From assembly GCF_947500995.1 (NCBI RefSeq), contig NZ_CANMUA010000011.1, forward strand, positions 62,001 to 126,000: a DNA stretch of 64,000 bases, read 5' to 3'. The notes beneath the pieces are model-generated. The model was not told where the DNA came from. It searched no databases and worked only from the letters and a program-made list of their open reading frames with translations. Positions 9,347 to 19,016 of this stretch are shown piece after piece; the stretch's first letter is position 1; every line of letters begins with the position of its first letter. This DNA comes from an uncultured Serinicoccus sp. (GTDB lineage: Bacteria > Actinomycetota > Actinomycetes > Actinomycetales > Dermatophilaceae). Made by a program: the position numbers and the translations under genes.

Positions 9347-9625
9347 ATGACCTCCCGCGGCGACCGGCTGCCCCTCATCGGGGTGCTGCTGCCGCTGCTG
9401 GCGGTCGTCGTGCTGCTCTCGGCCGCCACGACGCCCGACCACCTGCTGGTCGCGCTCGCCGCGGCCGCGGTGGTCGCGCTGGCGGCCGACCGGGGAGCAC
9501 TCCCGCTGCGGGCCCAGGTCGTCTCCGTGCAGCACCACAACGAGGTATGCCGCGGCGCCGGCGTGCGCTCCAGCGACCCGGACCGCTCCGGCTGGGTCCG
9601 GCCGCGGGCACCCGGGCGGGGCTGA
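9347..9625 (+). CDS. Small membrane protein, DUF6412-like
   Basis: 92 aa with two hydrophobic segments (about 9-26 and 31-46) and a short polar tail. Small proteins of this kind sit directly before a YidC paralogue in many actinobacteria, as here (46-bp gap), which suggests they work together in membrane protein insertion. The DUF assignment is from memory and context; the function is unknown. Confidence 0.65.
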   Translation: MTSRGDRLPLIGVLLPLLAVVVLLSAATTPDHLLVALAAAAVVALAADRGALPLRAQVVSVQHHNEVCRGAGVRSSDPDRSGWVRPRAPGRG

Positions 9626-9671
9626 CCCGGCTCCGCGACCCGGTCAGGACTGACCGTCGGCAGGAGCCGGG

Positions 9672-10499
9672 ATGACCACCAGCCCCTGCCCACGGCATAC
9701 CTCAGCGGTGTGCCCGCGCCCTCCGGAGACCCGCGTGTTCGCCTTCCTCGACCCCCTGCTCATCCACGTCCACGACCTGCTCGCCTCGCTCGACGCCTGG
9801 GTGCCGCCCGCCATCGTCATCATCGCGCTCACCCTCGCGGTGCGGCTCGCGCTGCACCCCATGAACCGTGGCCTCGCCCACGGCACCGTCCGCCGCCGCG
9901 ACCTGCAGCCGCGCATCGCGGAGCTGCGGTCCGAGCACGGGGAGGACCCCCGCGCCCTGCAGCAGGCGATCCTCGACCTGCACCGCGAGGAGGGGGTCTC
10001 ACCGCTCCCGGGCTGCCTGCCGATCCTCATCCAGATCCCCATCTTCTCGATGGTGTACCGACTGTTCACCGCCCCCGAGATCCACGGCCAGCACAACGAG
10101 CTGCTCGACCACACCTTCCTCGGGGTGGGCCTGTCCGAGCACCTCCTGACCGCCGGCGCGGGGGACCGCTGGGTCTTCCTGGTGCTCATCGGTCTCACCC
10201 TCGTCGTCGCGGCCTTCGCGGCCCGGCAGATGCGGCGGCACATGGCGCAGGACCGCGAGCGCTCGGCCGCGCTCGACCCCGGCGCCCGCGAGCGGCTCAC
10301 CGACGCGCAGCGGGCGATGCAGGACTCGATGGAGCAGATGACCAAGGTGCTGCCGCTGATGTCGTTCCTCACCGTGCTGGCGGTGGTGTCGCTGCCGCTC
10401 GCGGCGGGCCTCTACCTCGTGACCAGCGCGGTATGGGGTCTCCTCGAGCGGGCGAGCCTGCGCCGCATCAGCGCGGTGCCACCCGCCCCCGCGGGCTAG
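9672..10499 (+). CDS. YidC/Oxa1-family membrane insertase paralogue
   Basis: 275 aa. Several membrane segments (about 40-62, 115-140, 175-195, 225-255) with the Oxa1/YidC hallmark of a cytoplasmic loop (LQPRIAELRSEHGEDPRALQQAILDLHR) followed by PLPGCLPILIQIPIFSMVY. It inserts membrane proteins. It is shorter than housekeeping YidC and not in the rpmH-rnpA locus, so it is a second copy. AGGAG precedes the ATG at 9672, but a GTG at 9735 gives a more family-like N-terminus (FAFLDPLL). Confidence 0.85.
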   Translation: MTTSPCPRHTSAVCPRPPETRVFAFLDPLLIHVHDLLASLDAWVPPAIVIIALTLAVRLALHPMNRGLAHGTVRRRDLQPRIAELRSEHGEDPRALQQAILDLHREEGVSPLPGCLPILIQIPIFSMVYRLFTAPEIHGQHNELLDHTFLGVGLSEHLLTAGAGDRWVFLVLIGLTLVVAAFAARQMRRHMAQDRERSAALDPGARERLTDAQRAMQDSMEQMTKVLPLMSFLTVLAVVSLPLAAGLYLVTSAVWGLLERASLRRISAVPPAPAG

Positions 10500-10519
10500 G
10501 ACTGCCCTAGGCTGGCGCG

Positions 10520-10996
10520 ATGGACCAGCCGCGACAGCGCCGGTGGCGGCACGCGCCGAGGAGCGTCACCGTGATGCTGACCCTGGGCCTGGTGGTCTGC
10601 GCGGTGGCCCTGGCCGTCGTGGCGGGTGGTGGGTTGCTCTCGGGATGGGAGTTCTGGTCCGTCCTCCTCACCGTCGCCATGACGTTCAACGTCGTGATGA
10701 TGGCGTTGCTGCTCTGGAGCTTCCACGCCCGCTACACCGAGGCCGACGGGCACCGGCTCCGCCACCACGAGCCGGTGGCGCGCTCGAAGTCGTTCGACCT
10801 GCCGTGGAGTCGGGTCGCGGACCTCCGGATGCGGGGAGGCGTGCTGAACCAGATGGCCTGGGTCGTCGCCGACGACGGCACGGAGTACCCCCAGGCCAGC
10901 CTCCCACCTCGCGAGTTCGCCGAGCTCCAGGAGTGGTGGCTCACCCACCGGGGCGACGGGCGGCCCGCCGACACGCTGCCGCCTTCCGCGACGTAG
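10520..10996 (+). CDS. Membrane protein with PH-like tail, unknown function
   Basis: 158 aa. Two membrane segments (about 17-38 and 44-66) are followed by a soluble domain whose pattern (FDLPWSRVADLRMRGG..AWVVADDGTEYP) resembles bacterial PH-like domains. It starts 20 bp after the YidC paralogue and may be co-transcribed. No catalytic residues were seen. Confidence 0.6.
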   Translation: MDQPRQRRWRHAPRSVTVMLTLGLVVCAVALAVVAGGGLLSGWEFWSVLLTVAMTFNVVMMALLLWSFHARYTEADGHRLRHHEPVARSKSFDLPWSRVADLRMRGGVLNQMAWVVADDGTEYPQASLPPREFAELQEWWLTHRGDGRPADTLPPSAT

Positions 10997-11038
10997 CCCA
11001 CCGCCCGGCCACCTCGGAGGCCTACGCGTCTGGCTGGT

Positions 11039-13336
11039 TCAGCCAGCCGTGACGATCTCGGTGAGCGCGCCGACGAGGGCGTCGTCGAGCCGGGCCGAGC
11101 GCAGCTCGTCGGCGACCCGTGCGGGGCCGCCGCCGCCCTCGGCCAGGCCGCGCTGCAGCACCACCCAGGCGCGTTCCTTGGCCGCGTGCTCGACCTGCGC
11201 CGCGTCGAGCAGCGCGAAGCACTCGCCGAGCACGTCGGGCGCGCCCGGGTCGGGCAGCTCCACCGAGACCTGCTCGCCCACGGGCACGTCGCGCAGGGTG
11301 TGCACCTCGTCCGACCCGGCGAGGCGCACGCTCCAGGTGCGGGTGGCCGGCAGCACGCCGAGGTCGCCCTCGCCCGGGCCGACGACGAGCCGGCGACCGG
11401 CGTCGTCCCAGCGCAGGGGTGTGCGCGCGAGCAGGCGCGTGGCCTCGGGGCCGTCGTCGTCCTCGACGAGCAGGTGCCTGCCGTCGGCGCCGGGGAACAC
11501 CACGAGCTCCAGGTGCTCGGGCAGGTCGACCCCGTTGACCGGCTCGCCCCCGGTGAGCGGCAGCACCGTGCCGACCCGCGCGAAGACCGCGGTGCTGCCC
11601 AGGTCGCGGTATGCCGTGAGCTCGCGACCGTGCTCGCCCGCGTCGTAGCGACGGCCCGTCTCGAGGTCGGACCACTGGCCCGGCGGTAGCCAGACCGGGG
11701 TCGCCGACAGCTCGACGCCGGGCAGGCGCGGGGTCACCGCGGGCGCGCAGAGCAGGTCCTCGCCGAAGAAGAAGGTGGCGCGGTGGGCATACGCCTCCGG
11801 GCGCCCGGGGTGGCGGTGGTAGACCGGCTCGACCAGCGAGATGCCCTCGACGGCGGCCCGCTCGGCCATCGTCGCGAGGTAGGGCAGCAGCCGGTGCCGA
11901 AGCCGTAGGGCCTCGCCCATGAGCCGCTCGCCCTCGGGCCCGAAGCGCCACGGCTCCTTGCCCTGGAAGGGGCTGGCGCTCGCGTGCAGCCGGTTGACCG
12001 GCGACCAGACCCCGAGCTGCACCCAGCGCACCGCCAGCTCGACGTCCTTGGCGCCGGCCCAGTGCCCGCCGATGTCGTGGCTCCACCAGCCGTAGCCGAT
12101 GTTGGCCGCGCTCGCGGTGAACTCGGGCTGGAAGGCCAGCGACTCCCAGCTGATGAGCGAGTCGCCGGAGAAGCCGATGGGCGTGCGGTGCGAGCCGGGC
12201 CCGGCATACCGCGAGAAGACCAGCGGCCGCAGCCCGTCCGCCGCCTGCTGGGCGAAGTGGCGCTCGTTGAGCAGCCACAGCGGGTCGAGCCCGGGGAGCG
12301 CGGTGTGCGTGCCCTGCTGCCAGTCGATCCACCAGAAGTCGACGCCCTGCTCCGCGAGCGGGCCTGCGACGTGGGTGAAGAAGGCCTGCCAGAACCGCTC
12401 GGAGGTGGGGTCGAACTCGACCGGCTCGCCGCTCGCGGGGTCGATGCCCATGGCCCGGGCCATCGCCGGGTAGGCATCCTCGTGCCGCCGGACCCCGTCG
12501 GCCGGGTGGTCGTTGAGGGTGACCTTGAGCCCGCGCCGGTGCAGGTCGTCGAGGAAGGCCTGCGGGTCGGGGAAGAGCTCGCGGTTCCAGGTGTAGCCCG
12601 TCCAGCCGCTGCCGATCTGCGGGTCGACGTCCACGAGGTGCCAGTCCATGTCGATGACCGCGACCGAGAAGGGCAGCCGGTCGGCGGCGAACCGGTCCAG
12701 CAGCGCGGCGTACTCGTCGGCGGAGTAGGGGTGGTAGCGGCTCCACCAGTTGCCGAGGACGAAGCGCGGCACCCGCGGGACCGGCCCGGTCAGCGCGTGG
12801 AAGTCGCGCAGCGCGCCGCGGAAGTCCAGCCCGTGGGTGAAGACGTAGAGGTCGACGGCGCCCGGCTCGCGCGGGGTCAGGTCGGTGAGCTCAGGACCGG
12901 TGCGCACCAGGGAGCGCGAGTCGTCGAGCACGCCCAGCCCGCTGCGGGACAGGATCGAGGGCTCCAGCGGGACCGGCCCGTCGGCGTCGTCGAGGGTGCG
13001 CGTCGTGCCCGGCAGCGGTGCGTCCACGGGCTCCCCGAAGCGCCAGGTGGAGTGGTATGACGTGAGCCCGCCGCGCGCCTGCACGCTCAGCCCCGCGGCG
13101 GAGGGGTCGGCGCCGTCGTAGCGGACCTCGAAGCCGTCGCTGACCGCCCGGACCCCGCCGCGCCACGGCTCGACCTGCAGGGGCAGCTCCCCGCGGTCGG
13201 CGCCCCACAGGTCGCGGTCGACCACCACCTGGGTGGGGTCGTCGGTGAAGGTGCCGCTCGGGGACCACTCGATCCGCAGCAGGTGCGGGGTGAGGGCGGT
13301 GAGACGGCAGCGGTCGTTCTGGTGCACGATCGGCAT
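11039..13336 (-). CDS. Glycoside hydrolase family 31
   Basis: 765 aa, complete GH31 enzyme with an N-terminal beta-sandwich (about 1-180), a catalytic barrel, and C-terminal beta domains. The nucleophile is D338 in WWIDWQ and the acid/base D392 in GFSGDS; substrate-site DMDWH lies at 229-233. There is no signal peptide, so it is cytoplasmic. GH31 includes alpha-glucosidases and alpha-xylosidases; specificity cannot be read here. It stands alone on the minus strand without transporter partners nearby. Confidence 0.9.
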   Translation of the reverse strand: MPIVHQNDRCRLTALTPHLLRIEWSPSGTFTDDPTQVVVDRDLWGADRGELPLQVEPWRGGVRAVSDGFEVRYDGADPSAAGLSVQARGGLTSYHSTWRFGEPVDAPLPGTTRTLDDADGPVPLEPSILSRSGLGVLDDSRSLVRTGPELTDLTPREPGAVDLYVFTHGLDFRGALRDFHALTGPVPRVPRFVLGNWWSRYHPYSADEYAALLDRFAADRLPFSVAVIDMDWHLVDVDPQIGSGWTGYTWNRELFPDPQAFLDDLHRRGLKVTLNDHPADGVRRHEDAYPAMARAMGIDPASGEPVEFDPTSERFWQAFFTHVAGPLAEQGVDFWWIDWQQGTHTALPGLDPLWLLNERHFAQQAADGLRPLVFSRYAGPGSHRTPIGFSGDSLISWESLAFQPEFTASAANIGYGWWSHDIGGHWAGAKDVELAVRWVQLGVWSPVNRLHASASPFQGKEPWRFGPEGERLMGEALRLRHRLLPYLATMAERAAVEGISLVEPVYHRHPGRPEAYAHRATFFFGEDLLCAPAVTPRLPGVELSATPVWLPPGQWSDLETGRRYDAGEHGRELTAYRDLGSTAVFARVGTVLPLTGGEPVNGVDLPEHLELVVFPGADGRHLLVEDDDGPEATRLLARTPLRWDDAGRRLVVGPGEGDLGVLPATRTWSVRLAGSDEVHTLRDVPVGEQVSVELPDPGAPDVLGECFALLDAAQVEHAAKERAWVVLQRGLAEGGGGPARVADELRSARLDDALVGALTEIVTAG

Positions 13337-13440
13337 GCCGCAACCCTAGGGGGCACGACCGGCAGGCCTCCGCAGAGCCTGCGCCGCTCCTCGTCCGGGC
13401 CCCTCGTCCGGGACAGGCCCGTCCCTCGGTCCCCGCCCGG

Positions 13441-14103
13441 TCAGCTGCTCGCGGCCGCGCCTCCGGCGGCGACGGCCGCCGCTGCCGCCGCTGCCGCCGC
13501 GGTCGCCGCCTGGATCGCCTCGGACACCGCGCTCGCGGCCCACCGCCCGCGGGCGACCTCCTTGGCCCGCCGCCGCAGCTCGCGAAGGGGGATGCCGTCG
13601 CGCGCCTCCGCGGGCAGGGCGTGCTGGAGGGCGTTGGTGGCGTGCAGCAGGGCCACGAGCGAGCCGGTGCGCCCGTCCGGCTCCTGCCGCCCGGTGAGGA
13701 CCGCGAGCAGCTCGGCCCGCAGCCGGTCGCGCCGCAGCGGGTCGACGACCCGCCAGCGCGACCACCACCGCACCCCGAGGGCCCGGGCCTGCTCCTCCTG
13801 CATGACCTCGGCCCGGCTCAGCCGCTCCAGCGCCCGGCCCGGCAGCCCGCGGCCGATCCGCGCGAGGACGTCCTTGGGCTTCTTCCCGGCCCGCTCGGCG
13901 AACCGGCCGAGGGCCTCGTCGAGCAGCTCGTCGCCGGTGGGGGAGGCGTCGACGACGGTGATGCGGCCGCCGTCCAGACTGATCCGCTCCGCCAGGGCCA
14001 GCTCGCACAGCAGCGCCCCGGCCACGGCGAGCTCGGCGCGGCCGACCTTGTCGAAGCCGTCGTCGGCGCGGGTGACGAGCAGGAACTCCTCGGCGATGAG
14101 CAT
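13441..14103 (-). CDS. GPP34/GOLPH3-family phosphoprotein
   Basis: 220 aa. It begins with [10 protein letters not shown] and has the all-helical GOLPH3/Vps74-like pattern seen in actinobacterial GPP34 proteins, which in eukaryotes bind phosphoinositides; the bacterial role is not established. The last 30 residues include a long alanine tract from repeated GCC/GCG codons. It is convergent with the GH31 gene's upstream side and divergent from cysS. Confidence 0.82.
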   Translation of the reverse strand: MLIAEEFLLVTRADDGFDKVGRAELAVAGALLCELALAERISLDGGRITVVDASPTGDELLDEALGRFAERAGKKPKDVLARIGRGLPGRALERLSRAEVMQEEQARALGVRWWSRWRVVDPLRRDRLRAELLAVLTGRQEPDGRTGSLVALLHATNALQHALPAEARDGIPLRELRRRAKEVARGRWAASAVSEAIQAATAAAAAAAAAVAAGGAAASS

Positions 14104-14239
14104 GGCTCGACGCTACCCATGCCCGCCGCCGCGCGCGTCGTCTCCAGGACGGAGATCGGACTCCGACCACGGGCGGAGGGGGACGGCGCCGCGGCGGGGA
14201 GGCACGGCATACCCGGTCCGACCCGTAACCTTGACTGTT

Positions 14240-15709
14240 GTGACCCTGCACCTGTTCGACACCGCCACCCGCGAGCTGCGGCCGTTCGTGCCGCTGGACC
14301 CGGACGGCCGGAGCGTCGGCATCTACATCTGCGGGCTCACCACCCAGGGCAGCCCCCACATCGGGCACGTGCGCTTCGCCGTCGCCTTCGACGTCCTGCG
14401 GCGGTGGCTGGAGCGCGGGCACGGCTACGACGTCACCCTCGTGCGCAACGTCACCGACATCGACGACAAGATCCTCACCAAGGCCGCGGACGCGGGCCGG
14501 CCGTGGTGGGCCTGGTCCTACCGGCACGAGCAGGAGACCAGCCGGGCGCTCGACCTGCTCGGGGTCCTGCCGGCGACCTACGAGCCGCGGGCGACGGGGC
14601 ACGTCACCGAGCAGGTCGAGCTCGTCGAGACCCTCGTCGAGAAGGGCCACGCGTATGCCGCGCACGACGGCTCGGGCGACGTCTACTTCGACGTGCGGTC
14701 CTGGCCGGACTACGGCTCGCTCACCCGGCAGCGGCTCGAGGACATGGAGCCGGCCGGCGACGCCGACCCGCGCGGCAAGCGCGACCCCCGGGACTTCGCG
14801 CTGTGGAAGGGGCACAAGGAGGGCGAGCCGGAGACGGCGAGCTGGCCGACGCCGTGGGGCCGTGGCCGCCCGGGGTGGCACCTGGAGTGCTCGGCGATGG
14901 CGCGCAAGTACCTCGGTGACGCCTTCGACATCCACGGCGGCGGCGTCGACCTGCGCTTCCCGCACCACGAGAACGAGCAGGCCCAGTCGCACGCCGCCGG
15001 GCTCGACTTCACCAACTTCTGGCTGCACAACGCCTGGGTCACGGTCAAGGGCGCCAAGATGGGCAAGTCGCTCGGCAACGCGCTCGCGGTCACCGAGCTG
15101 ACGAGGACCGTGCGGCCGCTGGTGCTGCGCTTCTACCTCGGGGCGGTGCACTACCGCTCCGTCATCGAGTATGCCGAGGGCTCGCTCACCGAGGCCGCCG
15201 CCTCGGTGGAGCGCATCGAGGGCTTCCTGGGGCGGGCGCTCGAGGAGCTCGGCGTCGCGGCCGCGGAGGTGGTGGCGCAGTCGCGGGCGCTCCCCGTGGA
15301 CGAGGCCTTCCCCGAGGCGTTCCGGGCCGCGCTGGACGACGACGTCAACGTCTCCGAGGGCCTGGCCGTCGTCTTCGGGGCGATCCGGGAGGGCAACCGG
15401 TCGCTGGAGAGCGGCACCGGTGGTGACGCCGTCTCCGGCGGTGCGCTGCGGCATACCGTCCTGCAGGTGGTGGCCATGCTCGACGTGCTCGGCGCCAACC
15501 CCCTGGACGAGCGCTGGGGCGGCGGCCCGGGCGAGGACGACCAGGCCGGCGAGGTGCTCGCCGCGCTGGTGCAGGACCGGCTCGACGCGCGGGCACGAGC
15601 CCGGGCGGACAAGGACTTCGCGACCGCGGACGCCATCCGCGACCAGCTGACCGCGCTCGGCGTGGTCATCGAGGACACACCGGCCGGGGCCCGCTGGGCC
15701 CTGCGCTGA
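14240..15709 (+). CDS. cysS: Cysteinyl-tRNA synthetase
   Basis: 489 aa from the GTG at 14240. The zinc ligand C31 is in IYICGLT, the ATP motif PHIGH at 39-43, [15 protein letters not shown] in the middle, and KMGKS replaces KMSKS. Length and the C-terminal anticodon-binding part ([13 protein letters not shown]) separate it from MshC, the related mycothiol ligase. It is followed after 12 bp by rlmB, as in mycobacteria. Confidence 0.94.
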   Translation: MTLHLFDTATRELRPFVPLDPDGRSVGIYICGLTTQGSPHIGHVRFAVAFDVLRRWLERGHGYDVTLVRNVTDIDDKILTKAADAGRPWWAWSYRHEQETSRALDLLGVLPATYEPRATGHVTEQVELVETLVEKGHAYAAHDGSGDVYFDVRSWPDYGSLTRQRLEDMEPAGDADPRGKRDPRDFALWKGHKEGEPETASWPTPWGRGRPGWHLECSAMARKYLGDAFDIHGGGVDLRFPHHENEQAQSHAAGLDFTNFWLHNAWVTVKGAKMGKSLGNALAVTELTRTVRPLVLRFYLGAVHYRSVIEYAEGSLTEAAASVERIEGFLGRALEELGVAAAEVVAQSRALPVDEAFPEAFRAALDDDVNVSEGLAVVFGAIREGNRSLESGTGGDAVSGGALRHTVLQVVAMLDVLGANPLDERWGGGPGEDDQAGEVLAALVQDRLDARARARADKDFATADAIRDQLTALGVVIEDTPAGARWALR

Positions 15710-15721
15710 GGAGGAACAGAC

Positions 15722-16699
15722 ATGGCAGGCAACCAGCGACGCCGCGCGGCGCGCACGACCAACAAGAAGGGCGCCGTCGTCGGCTCCGGCGGGCAGCGGC
15801 GCAAGCAGCTCAAGGGCAAGGGCCCCACGCCCCGCGCGGCGGACCGCGTGGGGCACCCGGCGGCGCGCCGGGCCGGCCGCTCCGACGCCGCGGGCGAGAA
15901 GGCCGGCGGGCGTCCGGGGGGTTCGCGCGGTGGCCAGGGCGGCCGGCGCGGCGGGGCCAAGGGCTCGACCGAGCTCGTCGCCGGGCGCAACAGCGTCCTC
16001 GAGGCTTTGCGGACCGGGGTGCCGGGGACGGCCCTGCACGTCGGGTCCCGGATGGAGTCCGACGACCGGGTCCGGGAGAGCATCACGCTGGCCACCGAGG
16101 CGGGCATCGCGGTCATGGAGTCGCCGCGGGGCGAGCTCGACCGGATGACCGACGGGGCCGTGCACCAGGGCCTGGTCCTCGCGGTGCCGCCGTACGACTA
16201 CGCGCACCCCGAGGACCTCATGAGCCAGCAGCTGCCGGGCGTCCCGCTCGTCGTGGCGCTGGACGGGATCACCGACCCGCGCAACCTCGGCGCGATCGTC
16301 CGCTCGGCGGGAGCCTTCGGCGCGCACGGCGTCGTCGTCCCGGCCCGGCGCTCGGCCGGTCTGACCGCCGCCGCGTGGAAGACCTCGGCCGGGGCCGCCG
16401 CCCGCGTCCCCGTCGCGCAGGCGACGAACCTCACCCGGGCGCTGGAGGCCTACCGCAAGGCGGGGTTCTTCGTCATCGGTCTCGACGCCGACGGCGACGT
16501 GCAGCTGCCGGGTCTGGAGCTCGCCGACCAGCCGCTCGTCGTGGTCGTCGGGTCCGAGGGCAAGGGGCTCTCGCGGCTGGTCCGGGAGACGTGCGACCAG
16601 ATCGTCTCGATCCCCATGGCGGCGGTCACCGAGTCGCTCAACGCCGGCATCGCGACGGCGGTCACGCTCTACGAGATCGCCCGCGCCCGCACCCGCTGA
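15722..16699 (+). CDS. rlmB: 23S rRNA (guanosine-2'-O-)-methyltransferase RlmB
   Basis: 325 aa SpoU-family enzyme that methylates the 2'-OH of G2251 (E. coli numbering) in the peptidyl-transferase loop. Knot motifs are DGITDPRNLGAIVRSAGAFG, VGSEGKGL and IPMAAVTESLNAGIA. It carries an 80-residue, Arg/Gly/Lys-rich, probably disordered RNA-binding extension typical of actinobacteria. AGGAGGAA precedes the ATG. Confidence 0.94.
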   Translation: MAGNQRRRAARTTNKKGAVVGSGGQRRKQLKGKGPTPRAADRVGHPAARRAGRSDAAGEKAGGRPGGSRGGQGGRRGGAKGSTELVAGRNSVLEALRTGVPGTALHVGSRMESDDRVRESITLATEAGIAVMESPRGELDRMTDGAVHQGLVLAVPPYDYAHPEDLMSQQLPGVPLVVALDGITDPRNLGAIVRSAGAFGAHGVVVPARRSAGLTAAAWKTSAGAAARVPVAQATNLTRALEAYRKAGFFVIGLDADGDVQLPGLELADQPLVVVVGSEGKGLSRLVRETCDQIVSIPMAAVTESLNAGIATAVTLYEIARARTR

Positions 16700-16767
16700 G
16701 CCGCCGGGGCCAGGCCGGTCCTCGTCGCGCTCGGCCGGGTGGCCTCCGGAGCCGCTATCGTCCTGCT

Positions 16768-17496
16768 GTGACGAGATCGCCCGTCGGGGCCACCACCTGG
16801 GCGGTCGTCCGCCTCGCCTCGGCGGCCCTCATCCTGGCCGCCGTCCTCGCCCAGGCGCGGGTGACCATCGGGGGCGCGGCGGACGCGGGCCGCGACCTCG
16901 AGCTCACGACCATCAACTTCTTCAGCTTCTTCACCATCCTGTCCAACGTCGGGTCGGTCGTCGTCCTGACCTGGGCGGGGGTGTGGCTGCTGCGGGCGGG
17001 TGACCGCGGGTCGCGCCGGGAGCCGCCCGCCCTCGCGGTCGCGCTCGCGTGCGTGACGTCATACATGCTGGTCACCGGGGTGGTCTACAACACCCTGCTG
17101 CGCGGTATCGAGCTGCCGCAGGGCACGACGGTCGCCTGGTCGAACGAGGTCCTGCACGTCGTGGGCCCGGTGCTGCTCGCGCTGGACGTGGTCCTCGCGC
17201 CGGGGCGCCGTGGGCTGCCCTGGCGGGCGGTCGGGAGCGTCCTGGTCGTGCCGGTCGTCTGGGTCGCCTACACCCTCGTCCGCGGTCCGCTCGTGCCCAA
17301 CCCGGTGACCGGAGCCGACCACTGGTACCCCTACCCGTTCCTCGACCCGGAGAACCCTGCGCTCACGCCCCCGGGGTATGCCGGGGTGTCGCTCTACGTC
17401 GTCGGGATCGCCCTGGTCATCGGTGCGGTGGCGACCGGCGTGGTCGCGGTGGGGCGGGCGCGCGGCCGGTCAGCGCGAGCGGGGCGGCATACCTGA
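16768..17496 (+). CDS. Pr6Pr-family membrane protein
   Basis: About 242 aa from a GTG, with six hydrophobic segments. Conserved polar positions within membranes include NFFSFFTILSN, VVYN and HVVGPVLLALD, matching Pr6Pr/FAR-17a-like proteins of unknown function. The terminal region PNPVTGADHWYPYPFLD is typical of the family. It stands 68 bp after rlmB and is convergent with the next gene. Confidence 0.8.
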   Translation: MTRSPVGATTWAVVRLASAALILAAVLAQARVTIGGAADAGRDLELTTINFFSFFTILSNVGSVVVLTWAGVWLLRAGDRGSRREPPALAVALACVTSYMLVTGVVYNTLLRGIELPQGTTVAWSNEVLHVVGPVLLALDVVLAPGRRGLPWRAVGSVLVVPVVWVAYTLVRGPLVPNPVTGADHWYPYPFLDPENPALTPPGYAGVSLYVVGIALVIGAVATGVVAVGRARGRSARAGRHT

Positions 17497-17557
17497 GCGG
17501 GTCGTGACCTGCGCGCCGCCGACCTGAGGTCACGGACCCGGGTCCGCACGCGTGCGC

Positions 17558-18805
17558 TCACTCCGCGAGCTGTGCCCGGATCGGGATCTCCTCGGTGTCG
17601 ACACCGAGGATCGAGATCTCGTCGGGCTTCTGCGGCAGCACCGTCGCGACGTAGTCCTGGACGGCCTCCACGAGGTCGACGTCGTGCTGGACGCGCTCGG
17701 AGAGGTACCACCGGTGCTCGAGGATCTCGTGGAAGAGCTCGGCGGGCTCCAGCTTGCTGCGCAGCTCGCGCGGCACCGTCCGGGTGACGGGCTCGTAGAC
17801 CCGGGACAGCCAGTCGTGCGCGACGAGCTCCTCGTCGTCCTCCAGCCGGTCGGTCGCCGCGCGGTAGGAGTCCAGGTCGTTGAGCAACCGGCGTGACTGG
17901 TTCTCCTCGACGTCCAGGCCGGTGAGCCGCATGAGCCGCCGGGAGGCGTGGCCGGCGTCGACGACCTTGGGCTGGATGCGGATGTAGGCGCCGTCGATGT
18001 CGGTGGTCATCTCCAGCTCGTCGACGTCGAAGCCCAGGTTGTTGAGGCGACGCATGCGCTCGTCCACCCGCCACCGGTCGCCGCGCTCGAAGCGCTCCTC
18101 GCCGGTCAGCTCGTTCCACAGCAGGTCGTAGCGGTGCATGATGCGGTTGGCGATCTCGATGGGGTCCTCGCCCTCGTCCAGGGCGCCGGCCGCCTCGAGG
18201 TCCATGAGCTCGCCGGCGATGTTGCCGTGGGCGACGAAGAGGTCGTGCTCGCGCTGACCGGGGGAGAGCTGGGGGTGCAGCTCCGCGGTCTCGGCGTCGA
18301 CGAGGTAGGCCGCGAAGTCTCCCGCGTCGCGGCGGAAGAGCGTGTTGGACAGCGAGACGTCACCCCAGAAGCAGCCGGCCAGGTGCAGCCGCACGAGCAG
18401 GACGGCGAGGGCGTCGAGGGTGCGCCGGGCCGTGTCGGGGCGCATCCGCTGGCTGAAGACTGCGCGGTAGGGGAGGGAGAACTTCAGGTGCCGGGTGACC
18501 AGGCAGGCGTCCAGCGGCTCGCCGTCGGCGTCGGTGCGCCCGGACACCACGGCCAGCGGCTCGACGGTCGGCAGGTCGAGGCGACGCAGGTTGCGCAGGG
18601 TCTGGAACTCCCGTCGGGCCAGCGGCTCGGAGATCTCCTTGACGGCGATGACCGCCCCCTGGAACCTCACGAAGCGCACCACGTGGCGGGAGATGCCCCG
18701 GGGGAGCGCGGCCAGGTGCTTCTCCGGCCACTCCTCCAGCGGCACCCCCCACGGGAGGTCGAGCATCGCCGGGTCCAGCTTGATGGCGCTGATGTCGAGC
18801 GGCAT
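17558..18805 (-). CDS. DUF4032 protein with kinase-like N-terminus
   Basis: 415 aa from the ATG at 18805, itself inside a GGTATGCC octamer. The N-terminal half resembles lipopolysaccharide kinase/InaA-like folds: VAVKEI-type lysine in GAVIAVKEIS, LHLAGCFWGDVSLSNTLF as a catalytic-loop-like motif, and YLVDAETAE as a DFG equivalent. The C-terminal half is the DUF4032 region. The substrate is unknown. The frame stays open upstream through the repeat array, but that extension is repeat-encoded and rejected. Confidence 0.83.
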   Translation of the reverse strand: MPLDISAIKLDPAMLDLPWGVPLEEWPEKHLAALPRGISRHVVRFVRFQGAVIAVKEISEPLARREFQTLRNLRRLDLPTVEPLAVVSGRTDADGEPLDACLVTRHLKFSLPYRAVFSQRMRPDTARRTLDALAVLLVRLHLAGCFWGDVSLSNTLFRRDAGDFAAYLVDAETAELHPQLSPGQREHDLFVAHGNIAGELMDLEAAGALDEGEDPIEIANRIMHRYDLLWNELTGEERFERGDRWRVDERMRRLNNLGFDVDELEMTTDIDGAYIRIQPKVVDAGHASRRLMRLTGLDVEENQSRRLLNDLDSYRAATDRLEDDEELVAHDWLSRVYEPVTRTVPRELRSKLEPAELFHEILEHRWYLSERVQHDVDLVEAVQDYVATVLPQKPDEISILGVDTEEIPIRAQLAE

Positions 18806-18838
18806 ACCGCCCAGCGTAGGCCCGTCCTGGCTCCCCCG

Positions 18839-18990
18839 CACCGGGCGTCGCGAGTGGTTGCTCTGGTTCCCACCGGGCGTCGTGAATGGTTGCTCTGGTT
18901 CCCACCGGGCGTCGTGAGTGGTTGCTCTGGTTCCCACCGGGCGTCGTGAGTGGTTGCTCTGGTCCGCACCGGGCGTCGTGAGTGGTTGCT
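18839..18990 (-). repeat. Tandem 32-bp repeat array, locus 1
   Basis: Nearly five head-to-tail units of exactly 32 bp, starting at 18839, 18871, 18903, 18935 and 18967; the last is partial. The core on the plus strand is CACCGGGCGTCGTGAGTGG followed by TTGCTCTGGTTCC, with one to four differences between units. It fills the gap between the 3' end of the second AbiEi-like gene and the DUF4032 start. The same unit, in opposite orientation, occurs at 20,140 and 28,905. No spacers, so it is not CRISPR. Confidence 0.9.
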
Positions 18991-19016
18991 GACGTCGCTC
19001 CAGGCCGCGCACACCG

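Noticed and set aside
14240-15709. MshC (cysteine-adding mycothiol ligase) instead of CysS
   Set aside because: Length of 489 aa, a full anticodon-binding C-terminus and the adjacent rlmB fit CysS.
18839-18990. CRISPR array
   Set aside because: Units are directly adjacent with no spacers and differ among themselves; no cas genes are near.
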